Shown here one piece after another: positions 12,337 to 23,963 of a DNA stretch of 64,000 nt; the stretch's first letter is position 1, and every line of letters begins with the position of its first letter. Source of the DNA: Hydrangea macrophylla. Taxonomy: Eukaryota; Streptophyta; Magnoliopsida; Cornales; Hydrangeaceae. The notes beneath the pieces were generated by a model that searched no databases, was not told where the DNA came from, and was given only the letters and a program-made list of their open reading frames with translations. The stretch is taken from positions 110,265,580 to 110,329,579 of the forward strand of contig CM066983.1 of assembly GCA_033977485.1 (NCBI GenBank), given 5' to 3'. The position numbers and the translations under genes are program-made.

Positions 12337-13640
12337 ATGGATGATGACTCTGACCTGGTACCACCAGGAATTCGTGATGATCGACCTGACTCTCTTAAGC
12401 CCGGGGAGGAGGTAGAAGAAGTTAACCTCGACAAAGGGAATAAGGAAAAGAAAGTGAAGATTGGAGCTCGTCTCACGGGTGCACTCAGGGAGGAATTGAT
12501 TCAGTTTTTAATTGAGCACCAGCACGTCTTCGCATGGTCTACTAGAGATCCGGTTGGAATAGATCCCGAGATAATTTCACACCGGTTAATGGTGAATCCA
12601 GAACATCCGCCACTCCGACAGAAAAGAAAGAAGTTCGCAGCGGAAAGGCATCAAGTCATTAACGTCGAAGTAGAAAGATTACTAGAGTCCGGGCATATTA
12701 AGGAAGTGTTTTACCCGGAGTGGTTGGCTAATACCGTTGTGGTCCCTAAGAAAGGGGGGAAATGGAGAGTCTGCGTGGATTATACAGACCTCAATCGGGC
12801 TTGTCCTAAAGACAGTTTCCCAATTTCGAAGATAGACCAGTTGGTTGATGTGACAGTTGGGAATGAGTTGATTTCTTTTATGAATGCGTATTCGGGATAT
12901 AACCAAGTACGGATGTACTCAGGTGACGAAGACAAAACCTCTTTCATCACGGAGAGGGGCCTTTATTGTTACAAGTTCATGCCATTCGGATTGAAAAACG
13001 CAGGAGCCACTTATCAGAGGTTGGTAATTGGGATGCTTCATCACCAATTGGGAAAAACAATGGAAATTTATATAGATGACATGTTAGTCAAAAGCAAGGA
13101 CAGGACAGATCATGTCAGGCATTTAAGGGAAGCCTTCACAGTTCTTGATAGATATGACTTGAAGTTGAACCCAGCCAAGTGCGCTTTCGGGGTGTCATCA
13201 GGGAAGTTTCTAGGATTTCTGGTGTCTGAAAGAGGAATAGAAGCAGATCCGGATCAAATCAGAGCGCTTCAGGAAATGATTCCACCTCGGAATAAGAAAG
13301 AAGTACAAGCCCTCAATGGAAGGTTAGCAGCTCTCAACAGATTCATTTCCAAAGCATCTGATAAATGTTTGTCGTTCTTCAGGGTACTTAAGGGGAAAAA
13401 GAATTTTGAATGGACAGAAGATTGCGAAGAAGCTTTCCAGAGTTTGAAGAATTATTTGGGAAACCCTGTAATATTAAGCACCCCGATTCAAGGAGAGGAG
13501 CTTTTCCTGTACTTAGGCGCTTCAGATCATGCTGTTAGCTCGGCCCTCGTGAAGTTAGATGTGGGGGTTCAAAAGCCGATCTACTACACCAGTAAGACCC
13601 TCTCGGAAAACGAACAGAGACTTCATTGCAGAATTCCAAT
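12337..13640 (+). pseudogene. Element A reverse transcriptase (Tat lineage)
   Basis: RT of the outer element: HVFAWSTRDPVGIDPEI linker, LANTVVVPKKGGKWRVCVDY, ACPKDSFPISKIDQLVD, and the catalytic box IYIDDMLVKS with both aspartates kept. It then runs into the start of RNase H at YYTSKTLSENEQR. Here the frame leaves the family sequence; the next recognisable piece, DFIAEF, lies about 10 bp on in another frame. The first RNase H domain has thus been deleted almost exactly. The initiating ATG at 12337 is only the first Met in frame, since the upstream polyprotein (protease) is absent. Confidence 0.82.
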
Positions 13641-14757
13641 CAAGACCGGGGGTCGAGATGCAACTTGAAGCAGCACGGGCTCAGAAAATCTGGAAATTAT
13701 ACACCGATGGAGCTTTTAGCCGGAGGAGAAGTGGAGCTGGTGTCGTCCTGATTACACCCGAGCAGGTCCAGTTGGAAAGAGCAGTGGCCTTCTACTTTAA
13801 TGCCTCGAACAACGAAGCTGAATACGAAGCCCTGATCACGGGACTACAAATGGCAAAATTGTGTGGAGCTGAGAATCTCCAAGTTCACTGCGATTCCCAA
13901 TTGGTTGTAGAACAGATGAAAGGTGGTTTTGACCTCAAGGATGAAAGAATGCGGTTGTATAATCAAATAGCGCAGAGATTGGCAGATCAATTCAGTAATT
14001 TTGCAATAGTCAAGAAAGCCGGAGAAGATAATCACCGAGCAGATGCCTTATCAAAATTGGGAGCAGCATTGGAGCTTGCATCGGAAAGCGAAGTGAAGAT
14101 TGGTGTTCAAGAACTGCCCAGTATTTTTCAAATGCCTAGGGTATGTGTAGTAAATTCAGAAGAATACAAAGACACATGGATCATGCCTATTTACCTCTAT
14201 CTAACTAAAGGGACACTACCTGAAGATAAAGTATCAGCTCGGAAGTTAAGGATAAAGTCAGCCAGGTACGTTGTGTACGAAGGAGTCTTATACAGGAGGT
14301 CGTTCACACAACCTCTCCTCCGCTGTCTAACGCCATATCAAAGTGAATATATGCTAAGGGAAATTCATGAAGGCATATGTGGCAACCATATGGGGTCAAG
14401 ATCAGTATCCCACCGAGCGCTAACTTTGGGTTATTTCTGGCCCCATATGAGGGAGGACGCTCGGCAATTGATTCAAAAATGTGAGAAGTGTCAAAGGTTT
14501 GCTAATTATACGCACATCCCAGGTCATCCAATGACCCCAATTGTTAGCCCCTGGCCATTCATACAGTGGGGGATGGACCTGGTGGGACCACTTCCCAGAG
14601 CAATAGGAGGTAAAAAGTTTGTTGTAATTGCAGTAGATTATTTCACTAAATGGGCTGGAGCTGAAGCTTTGGTTAAGATCGGTCAAAAGGAGATGAAAAA
14701 TTTCGTGTGGAAGAGCATTGTGTGCAGGTTTGGAATCCCACAAGTAGTTATGGATAT
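13616..14757 (+). pseudogene. Element A archaeal-type RNase H and integrase (first half)
   Basis: After DFIAEF comes a second RNase H (WKLYTDGAFSRRRSGAGVVL, NNEAEYEALITGL, HCDSQLVVEQM). This is the archaeal-type RNase H that defines Tat-lineage elements. Integrase follows with the zinc domain (CEKCQRFANYTH) and the first catalytic Asp in GMDLVGPLP. It breaks at about 14748-14757, just before the second catalytic Asp, where element E is inserted. It resumes at 19850. Confidence 0.85.
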
Positions 14758-16263
14758 CGCAGGTTTTCTTTCTACCCACAGCTTTTCTTCTAATGTTCTT
14801 TTAAATTTCAAATTCAAAACAAATGAGTCGCCACTTAATTTTTAAAAGGAAAATTAAGAAACCATTTTCAAAGCAAACTGATCTTTTTAGAAACCAGAGA
14901 TTAACTAGGTCCGGGGATTATGGAATGAGAGAGGAAGGAGCCCATCGGACTAAAACACCCTCTCTCATCCTATCTTACGATAGGCCTCTATTCAACATCC
15001 TTTTAATCAAATTCATTAATCTAAGCATGCCCTCAACTAATACATATATACATATACATCACAAAAGCATGTCCAAAGGGGTGTAAAATCGCAATTGATA
15101 AAATATCATTCAAAAAGTCACATAAGTCAAGTACCAAGCGATATGATATGCAATAGGGAACAAAAGAACTTACCCGGGATCCAGCAGCGATATTAAACGT
15201 GCAATGCATACAAACAAAAGAAAATTCGAAGAAAGAGTCTCTAATCACATATACATATAAGGCAAGATCCTAATTCTAATGTGTCACGCATGAGGTTGAA
15301 AAATCAATAAAATCAAGAGATTAAAATAAATTAAAAGGGGTCCTAGAGATCATACCTTAATAGCGCTACAAAACAAAAGGTTAGTCCACATGCTTCACAT
15401 AATAATATGCTATCAAATAATCAATCCTAATTCTCTAGCTTAGATTTAACAAACATGAAATCCAACTATGTTCAATAGCTAGTTCTAATCATGAGCAAAT
15501 AAATGTACATGGATGGATGAATGTGAACAAGAATAAAACATGGATTTATTCACTAATTTGGGTCACTTAACTTCTGGATTTAAGCTAAGTTATCATTATT
15601 CAAAGTATGATTTGGGTCCTAAGACATTAGGAGTCCATTTGAGTTGAGATAAACAAGATTAGACAAAAACAGTAGCAGTTTTTCATGAATTACAGAAAGC
15701 AGACCAGATCTTAAAAAATAGAATAACCATGCTTCCAACAGTTGGATCTTAATGATTTTTGGATACGATATGCCTCTGTGAGTCTAGTTTATAACCCAAA
15801 AATAAAATCAAGGTTTGAACGGTTAGATCTCCGGGAATATGGAAAAAACTAGGCATCACTCAGGAATCTGCAACTCTCTGTCCAGAGATCTTGTACGATT
15901 TTTTAAAAATAGCAAAAAGATGAGAAACACTTAGATATTTTTGGGGGATCTCCCTAACACATTAAGGTACCCAGAAAAAATTATTAGAGACCTCGAAAAA
16001 TCCGTTAAAATTCTGATTTATTAGTTTCAAAATGGATTTACTGTTCTGAAATGTTGGACAGAGAGTTGCATGTACTGAAATCACAAGACCAAACCATCTT
16101 AGGCATGAAATCACCTTAAACCAAAAATCACAGTGGTAGAATATTGTGTTATTGACATTTTCCCATTGGTTTCACTCGATTTTAACGGTTAGATTTCGAA
16201 CTAAAAATCTTTGATCAAAATCAGTTTGTGAACTCGCTGTTTTCATTTGACAAGTTCAACTTT

Positions 16264-16490
16264 ATTTGTTAACCCCAACTATTAAACCATGAAGTTGGAC
16301 TTAAACTAAACAATTTTCTCCTACCATTTGATGGTCATTGGAGACTAAAGACCTTTATATTTGTAGATTTCAAATGAAGTATGAATGAACTTCATAGAAT
16401 CTCAAGATGAGGAATCTAAACCATGGAGATGGGCTTAGACTCAAAACCATTTTCTCCTACCATTTGATGGTCATTGGAGATGAAGACATG
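16264..16490. repeat. Direct repeat inside element E LTR
   Basis: The block TTCTCCTACCATTTGATGGT (then CATTGGAGA) occurs near 16316 and again near 16450, preceded each time by TAAACCATG-AG-TGG. The spacing is about 134 bp. Two diverged copies of one unit are visible; no function is apparent. Confidence 0.6.
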
Positions 16491-17139
16491 ACTCATACTC
16501 ATAAGTTTCAAAGAGAATATGGAAATGATTTCATGAAGTACCAAGTTTAGAGGATCCAAGTCATGATTATAGACTTGGATTCATCTATTTGCTTATGAAA
16601 TGAAGTGATGATAAAATTTTGACTCTCATGTAAAGTATAAGCTTACATAGGATTCAAAGGATCATACTCAAGGGATTTCAAGAGAGATATTGAAGATCTC
16701 CAAGAATCTCAAGAGAGGAACATAAACAAAAGAAATATAAGAAAGATTAAAGAATTAGTAACAATAACTCCTAAGCTTACTAGACAAACTCTAAGATTTA
16801 ATCAAGAGAAACTAAAAATGACTTGAAGATTAGAAGCTCAAAAAGAAAGAGAACACAACCAAGATTATAGGGCCACCTCCAAACTATCCTCAAAAGTCTT
16901 TCTTTGAAGATCTTCCAAGCTCTTCTCTCTAGTTCTCTAAACTCTCTCTTTTTCTCTCAAAATATGTTAGTGTAATGGTATTAATTTCTTGTATTTTTTT
17001 GGTGTATCTCTTATTTGTGTGTGTCCCTCCTCTTTTATAGGCAAAATTACCAAGTATTTTCAATGAATTCATAGTAAAAGACAGGTGTAAATCTCTCATT
17101 TGGTGGTACAATACGTACTTCCTGAAATTAGACAGACTG

Positions 17140-17252
17140 CTGCCCAGGGCGGCAGTCAGAATTCATCTACGGCAGTCCGTGGGTGCCGCTGCGGCACTCT
17201 GTGACTGCCGCGCCGACATTCTGTGACTGCCGCACGGCTCTCCGTGACTGTC
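17140..17252. repeat. GC-rich degenerate repeats in element E (left part)
   Basis: A GC-rich patch of repeated GGCAGTC / TGTGACTGCCGC motifs stands out in AT-rich DNA. The counterpart at 19484-19580 has CGGCACTCACTG repeats. The family D solo LTR landed between the two, inside one original GC-rich cluster. Confidence 0.6.
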
Positions 17253-19370
17253 TATAACACCCGCATTTATGTTATTACAATTGCATTTCATTGTCATGCA
17301 TGATAATGTGATGTGGCGTGTCCTATGACACATGTTTGGGTGAGTTTTGACTCACGAGTTGATTTGGGTGTCTGTATTAGAGAACCCTTTGAAACTGTGG
17401 TAATTGAGGATTTGTTGTTTGTGAAGTCTCTCCGAGTATGAGACGGTCACTGTGGAACATTTTAAATGTTTATCTGAAAATAAATGTTTACCTGTGTATT
17501 GCAATATCTGTATTATTTTCTGGCTTAGAATATATTTCTGTTGTTAGATTTAGTATCCTGGTGAGAACGAATGAACACGCTATTAATTTGGTAGGCTAAT
17601 TAGCAACTTCGGAAACGTCATGTAGAAATTCGTGTTTTAGCGACCAAACGAAACTTAGTCGAAAACTTTTATAATTTTGAGGTTTCACTCGTAAAGCTAT
17701 GAATAAGCTGTATAGAAAGTTTCAGAGACTGATTAGGAGTTTGGAAAACTCGTGGGGAGGTAAACGTAATTTCCAATAGTTTTGTCTATATATAGATAGA
17801 GATGAGTTGAGATATTTCACAACTCTTAACCTAAATTTCAAGAGGAGGCCAAAAAGGGGGCTAGAGGGAGATTTAGGGGCTTAGAGCTTTGCGACGCCAA
17901 ACGACGACCTTCCGTCAGTTTATTTTCTCCCAGATTTCATATTCGAGCTCCTGGAGGTAAGAGCTTCGTTTTGATACCTAGTAGGGCCTGTTTGGCTAAG
18001 TTTTCCAAAAAGTTATTTTCTAGAATTTTTCATAAAAGTTGATAAATGGAATTCTGATCCATAGGAATTATACTAACCGGACTTCTGCACGTTCTTTGTG
18101 CACGGGTTTTCTTCAGATTGAATTATAGGAGCGTTATTTGGAGGTGAGTGATTCAACTATGTTTTGGAATGATTTCTTGGCATGTATTCATGTTATGTTT
18201 GAATAACATGTATTAACCCTTAGAGATATATTGTGTAGTTCATATTGGGCAATTATATTGATAAGTAGGCTCAATAGCGCGGTGATATGTTTTGATTTCC
18301 GCGAGCATGGTGATATGTATTTGAGCATGTTAAGTTGCTTATGTGGGTCAGAAGGAGCACGTGGTCACCGTGCCATTTTGTGGAGCCGATATAGGCATTA
18401 AGGTCGCACGATTGTTTGTAGAATCGTGGGTCTTACCCTTTCGCGTGGACTTATTGGCGAGGAGTCGCGGATTGGGAGTATGGACGGGCACGTGAGTCTC
18501 CGGCGACTAGTATGAAATGTAGAGATGTGAATGCGGACATGTTTATCATTCATGTACATATGTTGATTTATTCACTAAGCTTTAGCTTAAACAAATCGAA
18601 ATATGTGTGGTTATTCAAATAACCATTTCAGGTGTTAATGCTGGCAAGGAATCAGAGAAGTGAGTACGTGGGTTGGGAATTCGCTTGGAAGGCAACTTGA
18701 ATGTAAATCTTGTAGTTTTGGGATCCTAGAAATGTTGTAATAAGAATTTGGTTGTTTTTAACCCATGTTTAACTTGGTATGATAGAATGGATCTAGAACG
18801 TTGTATTAGACTATAACATGTTGTAACTGTGTTTGGTAATGCTTTAATACAGTTAAGATTACTTTGGACTGAGTTTGAATTGAGTGGTTGATCATTGGAT
18901 GGAAGTTAGGAAGCTTTTAAACTTAGAAAACTCTGCAGAATGTGCTGCTGCCATAAATCAGTCGACTGGAGCCTCTGTTTTTAGCAACTCTCTACATTGT
19001 TTCATAGAGGATCAGTCGACTGGGTCCCCGACACAGTCGACTGGATCATGTTTTCAATTCAAAATATTTTGTTCAGGCCAGACTTCAGTCGACCGGACCG
19101 TATCAGTCGACTGAAAATTTAAAGCCCCAGTCGACTGGGTGTAGAAAGCAGTCGACTGGATGGTGTTTTAAAACCCAACTTTCTGCTGGACCTGGATCAG
19201 CCAACTGGATCCGAGGATCAGTCGACTGGACGAACAGTTTTCAAAAATGTATTTTGTTTTTCCGCTGCGTGGGTTCTTCAAATCTAATTTTGGGAACGTT
19301 AATGAATTGGTTTGGCCTCGGTGGCGTGCCACGGGCTCCGGTTCCGCTATTGTGGGACCGGGCTGTGACA
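17253..19370 (+). mobile_element. Solo LTR of family D inside element E
   Basis: Begins TATAACACCC and ends GGGCTGTGACA, collinear over its length with the LTRs of element D (42742-44868 and 49711-51838, opposite strand). Flanks are CTGTC (17248-17252) and TTGTC (19371-19375), a 5-bp duplication with one mismatch. No internal sequence is present, so it is a solo LTR left by LTR-LTR recombination. It carries the GTCGAC palindrome cluster at about 18957-19230. Confidence 0.88.
18957..19232. repeat. Cluster of CAGTCGACTGG palindromes in the family D LTR
   Basis: Within about 275 bp the 10-12 bp palindrome (C)CAGTCGACTG(G) occurs around nine times, including diverged forms such as CAGTCGACCGG and CAGCCAACTGG. 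Spacing is irregular. The same cluster is in both LTRs of element D (about 42890-43175 and 49850-50145). It lies in the last 400 bp of the LTR in transcription direction. Confidence 0.8.
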
Positions 19371-19849
19371 TTGTCGCGGCAGATTGTTGATTGTCGGGTT
19401 TCCGTCAACCTTACTTTATCAGATTTTTGTTTTTATCCGTCTACACCTACGTATTGTACCACAAAATACGGACTTTAAAAGCAAACGGCAGTCAGAAAAT
19501 GTCGGCGGCACTCACTGGCCCGGCACTCACTGAATGTCGTTCGGCACTCACCGAGTGCCGCGGAATACTGCCCTGTGCCATTTTTTGTTGAACTTCCTCT
19601 TTTAGGTCTTTTCTTTTCTCCTTTTTCTTCCAAAAAAAATATTTTTGAAGATTTTCTCCAAAAATGGTGTTTTTTATACCTGAATTCTCCTAAACACCTG
19701 GTATTTTCTTCTTTCTGTGGAATTTTATCGCGTTTGGAGAACTTTCTGAAGAGCTGGGAATACTTCAATTCTTTCGGTCTTTATCATCATCGGACGTGGA
19801 GGTGACGCTCTCCTAAATTTGACGGTCGGTCAAAATTGGGGTGTCTACA

Positions 19850-20518
19850 ATAGTAATCACAGACAATGACACACAATTCGAAGGGGGAATATTCCAGGAT
19901 TTCTGCCATGGCCTGGGTATTAGCCATCATTTTTCATCTCCCGGACACCCTCAAAGAAATGGACAAGTCGAGGTAACTAATCGTTCAATTATAGACACCA
20001 TGAAGAAAAGGTTAGATCGAGCTAAAGGTAACTGGTTAAATGAGCTCCCCGGGATATTGTGGGCATACCAGACTACCCAAAGAACTTCAACGGGAGAATC
20101 GCCGTTCACGTTAGCATATGGTACTGAGGCGGTACTCCCAGTTGAAATCGGTATGCCTTCATCACGAACAACATTTTGTAATTCAGAACACAACGGGCAA
20201 GCTATTCGGGAAAATTTGGACTTGTTGGAAGAAGTAAGAGATCAAGCTCTGGTAAAAATTGCAGCATGTCAGCAAAGAGTTACAAAAAGATACGACCAGG
20301 GAGTCAAGCGTAAATATTTTCAGTTAGGAGATTTAGTGTTAAGAAGGATTTTCCCTAATACAAAGGAGCCAGGAGCAGGGAAGCTGAACCCCAACTGGGA
20401 AGGACCCTATAAGATAATCAAGATTAACAGGTCAGGCACATATTAGTTGGAAGATATTAAGGCAATGCAAGTTCCAAGGCCATGGAATGCAGAACACCTT
20501 AGAAAATATTTCTGCTAG
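19850..20518 (+). pseudogene. Element A integrase (second half)
   Basis: Resumes integrase with IVITDNDTQFEG (second catalytic Asp). Then come HFSSPGHPQRNGQVEVTNR (Glu of the triad) and the WAYQTTQRTSTGESPFTLAY block typical of Tat integrases. The C-terminal GKLNPNWEGPYKI domain follows. A TAG at 20444-20446 interrupts the frame. In-frame residues beyond it (PRPWNAEHLRKYFC) match the normal end of the family, up to TAG at 20516-20518, so the first stop is premature. Confidence 0.85.
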
Positions 20519-20664
20519 TTAGAGTTATTTTCCCAACTATTGTAAATACGCAAGTTTTCATTCCATGTAAATACGCAATTCTCAGTTTCTGTGAGTATTC
20601 AAGGCAATGCTTTATATGCAAAGTCCATTCAACATGTTATGGCGGGTGTAGTTCATCCAATTAT

Positions 20665-21414
20665 GGGATCATGAATCCCGAAGTGAACATAAGATCTCGT
20701 GTCAGACCTGACCTGAGTGTAAAGAGTTCACCTAGTTATGGGATCTTGAATCCCGAAGTGAACATAAGATCTCATGTCAGACCTGACTTGAGTGTAAAGA
20801 GTTCACCAAGTTACGGGATCATGAATCCCGAAGTGAACATAAGATCTCATGTCAGACCTGGCTTGAGTGTAAAGAGTTCACCAAGTTATGGGATCATGAA
20901 TCCCGAAGTGAACATAAGATCTCATGTCAGACCTGACTTGAGTGTAAAGAGTTCACCAAGTTACGGGATCGTGAATCTCTAAGTGAACATAAGATCTCAT
21001 GTCAGACTTGACTTGAGTGTAAAGAGTTCACCAAGTTATGGGATCATGAATCCTGAAATGAGCATAAGATCTCATGTCATACCTGACCTGAGTGTAAAGA
21101 GTTCACCAAGTTATGGGATCATGAATCCCGAAGTGAACATAAGATCTCATGTCAGACCTGACTTGAGTGTAAAGAGTTCACCAAGTTACAGGATCATGAA
21201 TCCCGAAGTAAACATAAGATCTCACCTCAGACTTGAGATGAGTGTGACGAGTTCACCGAGTTATGGGATCATGAACTCCGAAGTGAACGAGAGATATCAT
21301 GTCAGATCTGATCTGAATGTGACTAGTTCACCAAGGGGTAGGATCATGAGTTCTTAAATGAACAATAAGATTTTGGGTCCTACCTGGTTTGAGCATAAAG
21401 AGTTTAATAAGCAT
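20665..21414 (+). repeat. 75-bp tandem array in element A 3' region
   Basis: Nine clear units of exactly 75 bp start at 20665, 20740, 20815, 20890, 20965, 21040, 21115, 21190 and 21265, and a degenerate tenth follows. Each contains GGGATCATGAATCCCGAAGT and AGTGTAAAGAGTTCACCAAG. The last three units have diverged most. Because 75 is a multiple of three, long frames appear (20671-20982, 20983-21357), but their product is just the repeat. Tandem arrays between pol and the 3' LTR are known in Tat/Ogre elements. Confidence 0.92.
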
Positions 21415-21670
21415 GGCATCATAGGCCCCAGAATAAACTATTAAATTTTAAGATTTCTAGAATAAAGGTTTCGCAGAGCAAAATATAATCACAAGCGTCC
21501 CACACCAAGAATTACCAATGACAAAAGATGAAAACTAATTACAGAAATATATCTTGTCACCGAATTTGTTCGAAATTCCATCAGGACATCACCAAACTAC
21601 GATTGTATGAACAAAATATACACAAAAAGTTGTAGTCTTAAAAGAGAAAGGGCAGATGGGGTAGGAAAGG

Positions 21671-23662
21671 TCAGACTTGGTCAGGAAGGGAAGTCGAGCG
21701 GGTACCAGCATCACTCTGTGCAGGAATCACGGAAGCAGATCTTACGGTAGGATCGGGTACTGGTGGAGTGACTCCAGATCTAGTTTCACCTTCGAGGGGA
21801 ATAGCAGATTCTGCAGTAAATTCCACATCGGGATCCAGCAGAGCAAGGTCTATATCGGGAAAACGTGCCTTGAGTTGGCTCACACGCTCCATAACTTTAC
21901 CTCTGCATTCTTCCCAACCCTTGTTGAACCCATCTTGGGCGAAATCAGTGCCCTTAGCCACCAGTTCATCCAACTTTTCTTTAAAGTACATCTCGGCAGC
22001 TCGTTTCTTTTCCACTTCGAGTTGCGCGAAATGGGCGGCTTTGTCTTTTCCTCTTCCTTCTTTTCCAATAGAAGATCAGCAGCCACTTTCTGAGCCTGAG
22101 CTCGAGCATCATTTAGAAGAGGGTCAGAAGTTGTTTTCCCTATATTGGCTTCCTCCAGGCTCTTCTGCAATTCCTCGACTTGAGATAACAGCTCTGAATT
22201 TTTCAGCACCTGCGCTTCTAGCTGATGCTCAAGATCAGCTCCCTCGCAGTTCAGCCTCCCTAGAGACGATTGGAGATATAGCGCCTAAAAACAATAAAGC
22301 ACATGAGTAAAAATCCTTACATAAAGGCGTGAGAAAATGCACAATGAATAGGAATGTGAAGGGGTAAATGGGAAGTTCTGATTTAGAGAGGGGATAGACA
22401 TACCTTGGTCAAGTATTCGGTAATCTTGAGGGTTATCTCAGGAGCTTTCCTGGCCTCTATTTGGGCAGGGAATCTGTCAGCAGCTTGCTTAAGGTAGCCT
22501 TGTATATAACGGTTCAGGCTCCCGGGACCCCACGGCAATCTGGAAGTATCTACTGATTTCCCACTATTCATTATGTGACCAATATCTAACCTGATAGAGG
22601 TATCTTGGGGATGCAATCGGGGAAATTGTCGGATTGATGGGGGAGTGTTGATCAGATGATATGGGAGATCGGGTGATTAGAGTCCGGGAGTGAAGAAGAA
22701 GGTGAGAGGATCTGGATGTCACTATCATCTGGCTCGTCAGTCAGCCTCAACCTACGAGTAGCCTGAGCTTGGGCCTCAGTACCAGGAGGATTAACAGGTT
22801 TCCTCTTTCGGCGAACTAACTGTGCCCCAGCTACTCTTGCACTGACTTCATCCATTGTGATTAATCCCGCTGAAAGAAGGGCCTCTTGTGTAATTATCTT
22901 GTCCGCAAGCCTAACCTCAGGCACCAGCCACGCCTTAAGTTTCTCACGATGAGCTTCGGTAATGAGAGCCCGAGCTCTAGTTTCCGGAGCTGCAAAAATA
23001 ATAATAACTATTAGAAATCAAGCAGAGGAGGTCGAGATATAAGCAGCGTGTAGAATAAATCTTACGGGGACTGCCCACTCTCCTGGGAACATTCCCAATA
23101 TCATCCCTGATAAAAAAGAAAGTGTTTTCTAGCCTTTGTGAGATGTGGGAAGATCCTGTATGGCTTGAAATCTCTTCTCACCAGTAACATAGAATCCACT
23201 ACCCTTTTTAGACTTAATTTGCATTACTGTTCTAAGGGTCCCTAAATCTAGATCTACCCCATTGTGATAAGCTAAAATCAAGGAACCAACTAGCATCTGC
23301 CACCCATTAAGAGCCAACTGAGAGGGACAGAAATGGTGGAACCTTAAGAAATCACAGAAGAATGGATGAAGAGGAATCCTAATCCCTAAACGGAAAAAAT
23401 AAGTGTAGAAAGCGATTTCTCCCTCTTGCGGTCTGTATACAACCTCCCCAGGGATAGGAGCCCTACATTCAAGTTCAGGTGGGATCAGGTATCTCTCCCT
23501 GAGTCATTGTAACGTTTGAGAGGTTATAATAGACGGCTCAGAAGGTCCTGAGGGTTCGATTGGACGACGCTGAGAGGATTGAGCCTCCATCTCACAACCT
23601 TCCACGGTCACAGTCCCCAAAGGATCGCGGACGTCAATACTTTCAGTGCGAGATGATGACAT
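21671..23662 (-). pseudogene. Antisense gene of element A (Transposase_28 / 'putative gypsy type' family), three exons, decayed
   Basis: Read on the minus strand from ATG at about 23662. Exon 1 (to 23066) has RYLIPPELECRAPIPGEVVY ... GEIAFYTYFFRLGIRIPLHP and SQLALNGWQMLVGSLILAY. This is the hydrophobic domain of Pfam 'putative gypsy type transposon', known as an antisense product in Tat elements. Introns with GT-AG ends are at 22990-23065 (76 bp) and 22285-22403 (119 bp). Exon 2 (22404-22989) includes VPEVRLADKIITQEALLSAG. Exon 3 is coiled-coil (ELLSQVEELQKSLEEANIG) and ends RSTSLPDQV. Stops and frameshifts occur near 23506, 23140, 22655 and 22030, so it is a pseudogene. Its role in Tat biology is unknown. 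Confidence 0.72.
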
Positions 23663-23963
23663 AAAACTAAGAAGAAAACGATAAGGAAAAGAGGAATTAC
23701 TGACCTAGAAGATGAGAGAAGATGAAAGACCTTTAGTTGCTCCAACGGATAAAAGAAAGTAAAAGAAAATCACACTAACCTGTAGATGTATGATCAGTGA
23801 GAGTGATTGCAATGATGAAAGACGTGATGTTCCAGTAGCAGGCGCCCAAATTTTGAGGCGTCGTTTGGTAGAAGAAGCGTCAGATTCAAATATTGGTAAA
23901 ATCGCATCCTTTTGTAACCTCTATCCAACGGCTAAGAATAGAGGATTTTTGGGGGAGAGTAGC

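Larger units (their letters stand above)
14748..19849 (-). mobile_element. Element E: solo LTR-like gypsy insertion in element A integrase
   Basis: On the minus strand the insert begins TGTAGACACCCCAATTTTGA (at 19849), a common plant gypsy LTR start. It ends near 14748 after a stretch containing TTAAGTGGCGACTCATTTG, typical near LTR 3' ends. Without the nested LTR at 17253-19370 it is about 3.0 kb and has no coding capacity, so it is best read as a solo LTR. Flanks are GTAGT on the left and ATAGT on the right, a target duplication with one mismatch; the left edge is uncertain by a few bases. A minus-strand TATA-like CCTATAAAAGAGG lies at about 17031-17043. Confidence 0.65.

Noticed and set aside
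18957..19232. CRISPR-like cluster of short palindromic repeats
   Set aside because: It lies in a plant LTR; repeats are 10-12 bp with irregular spacing and there are no cas genes.
20671..21357. Two open frames of 103 and 124 codons that could be a repeat protein
   Set aside because: They exist only because the tandem unit is 75 bp; there is no independent coding signal and a unit-level stop splits them.
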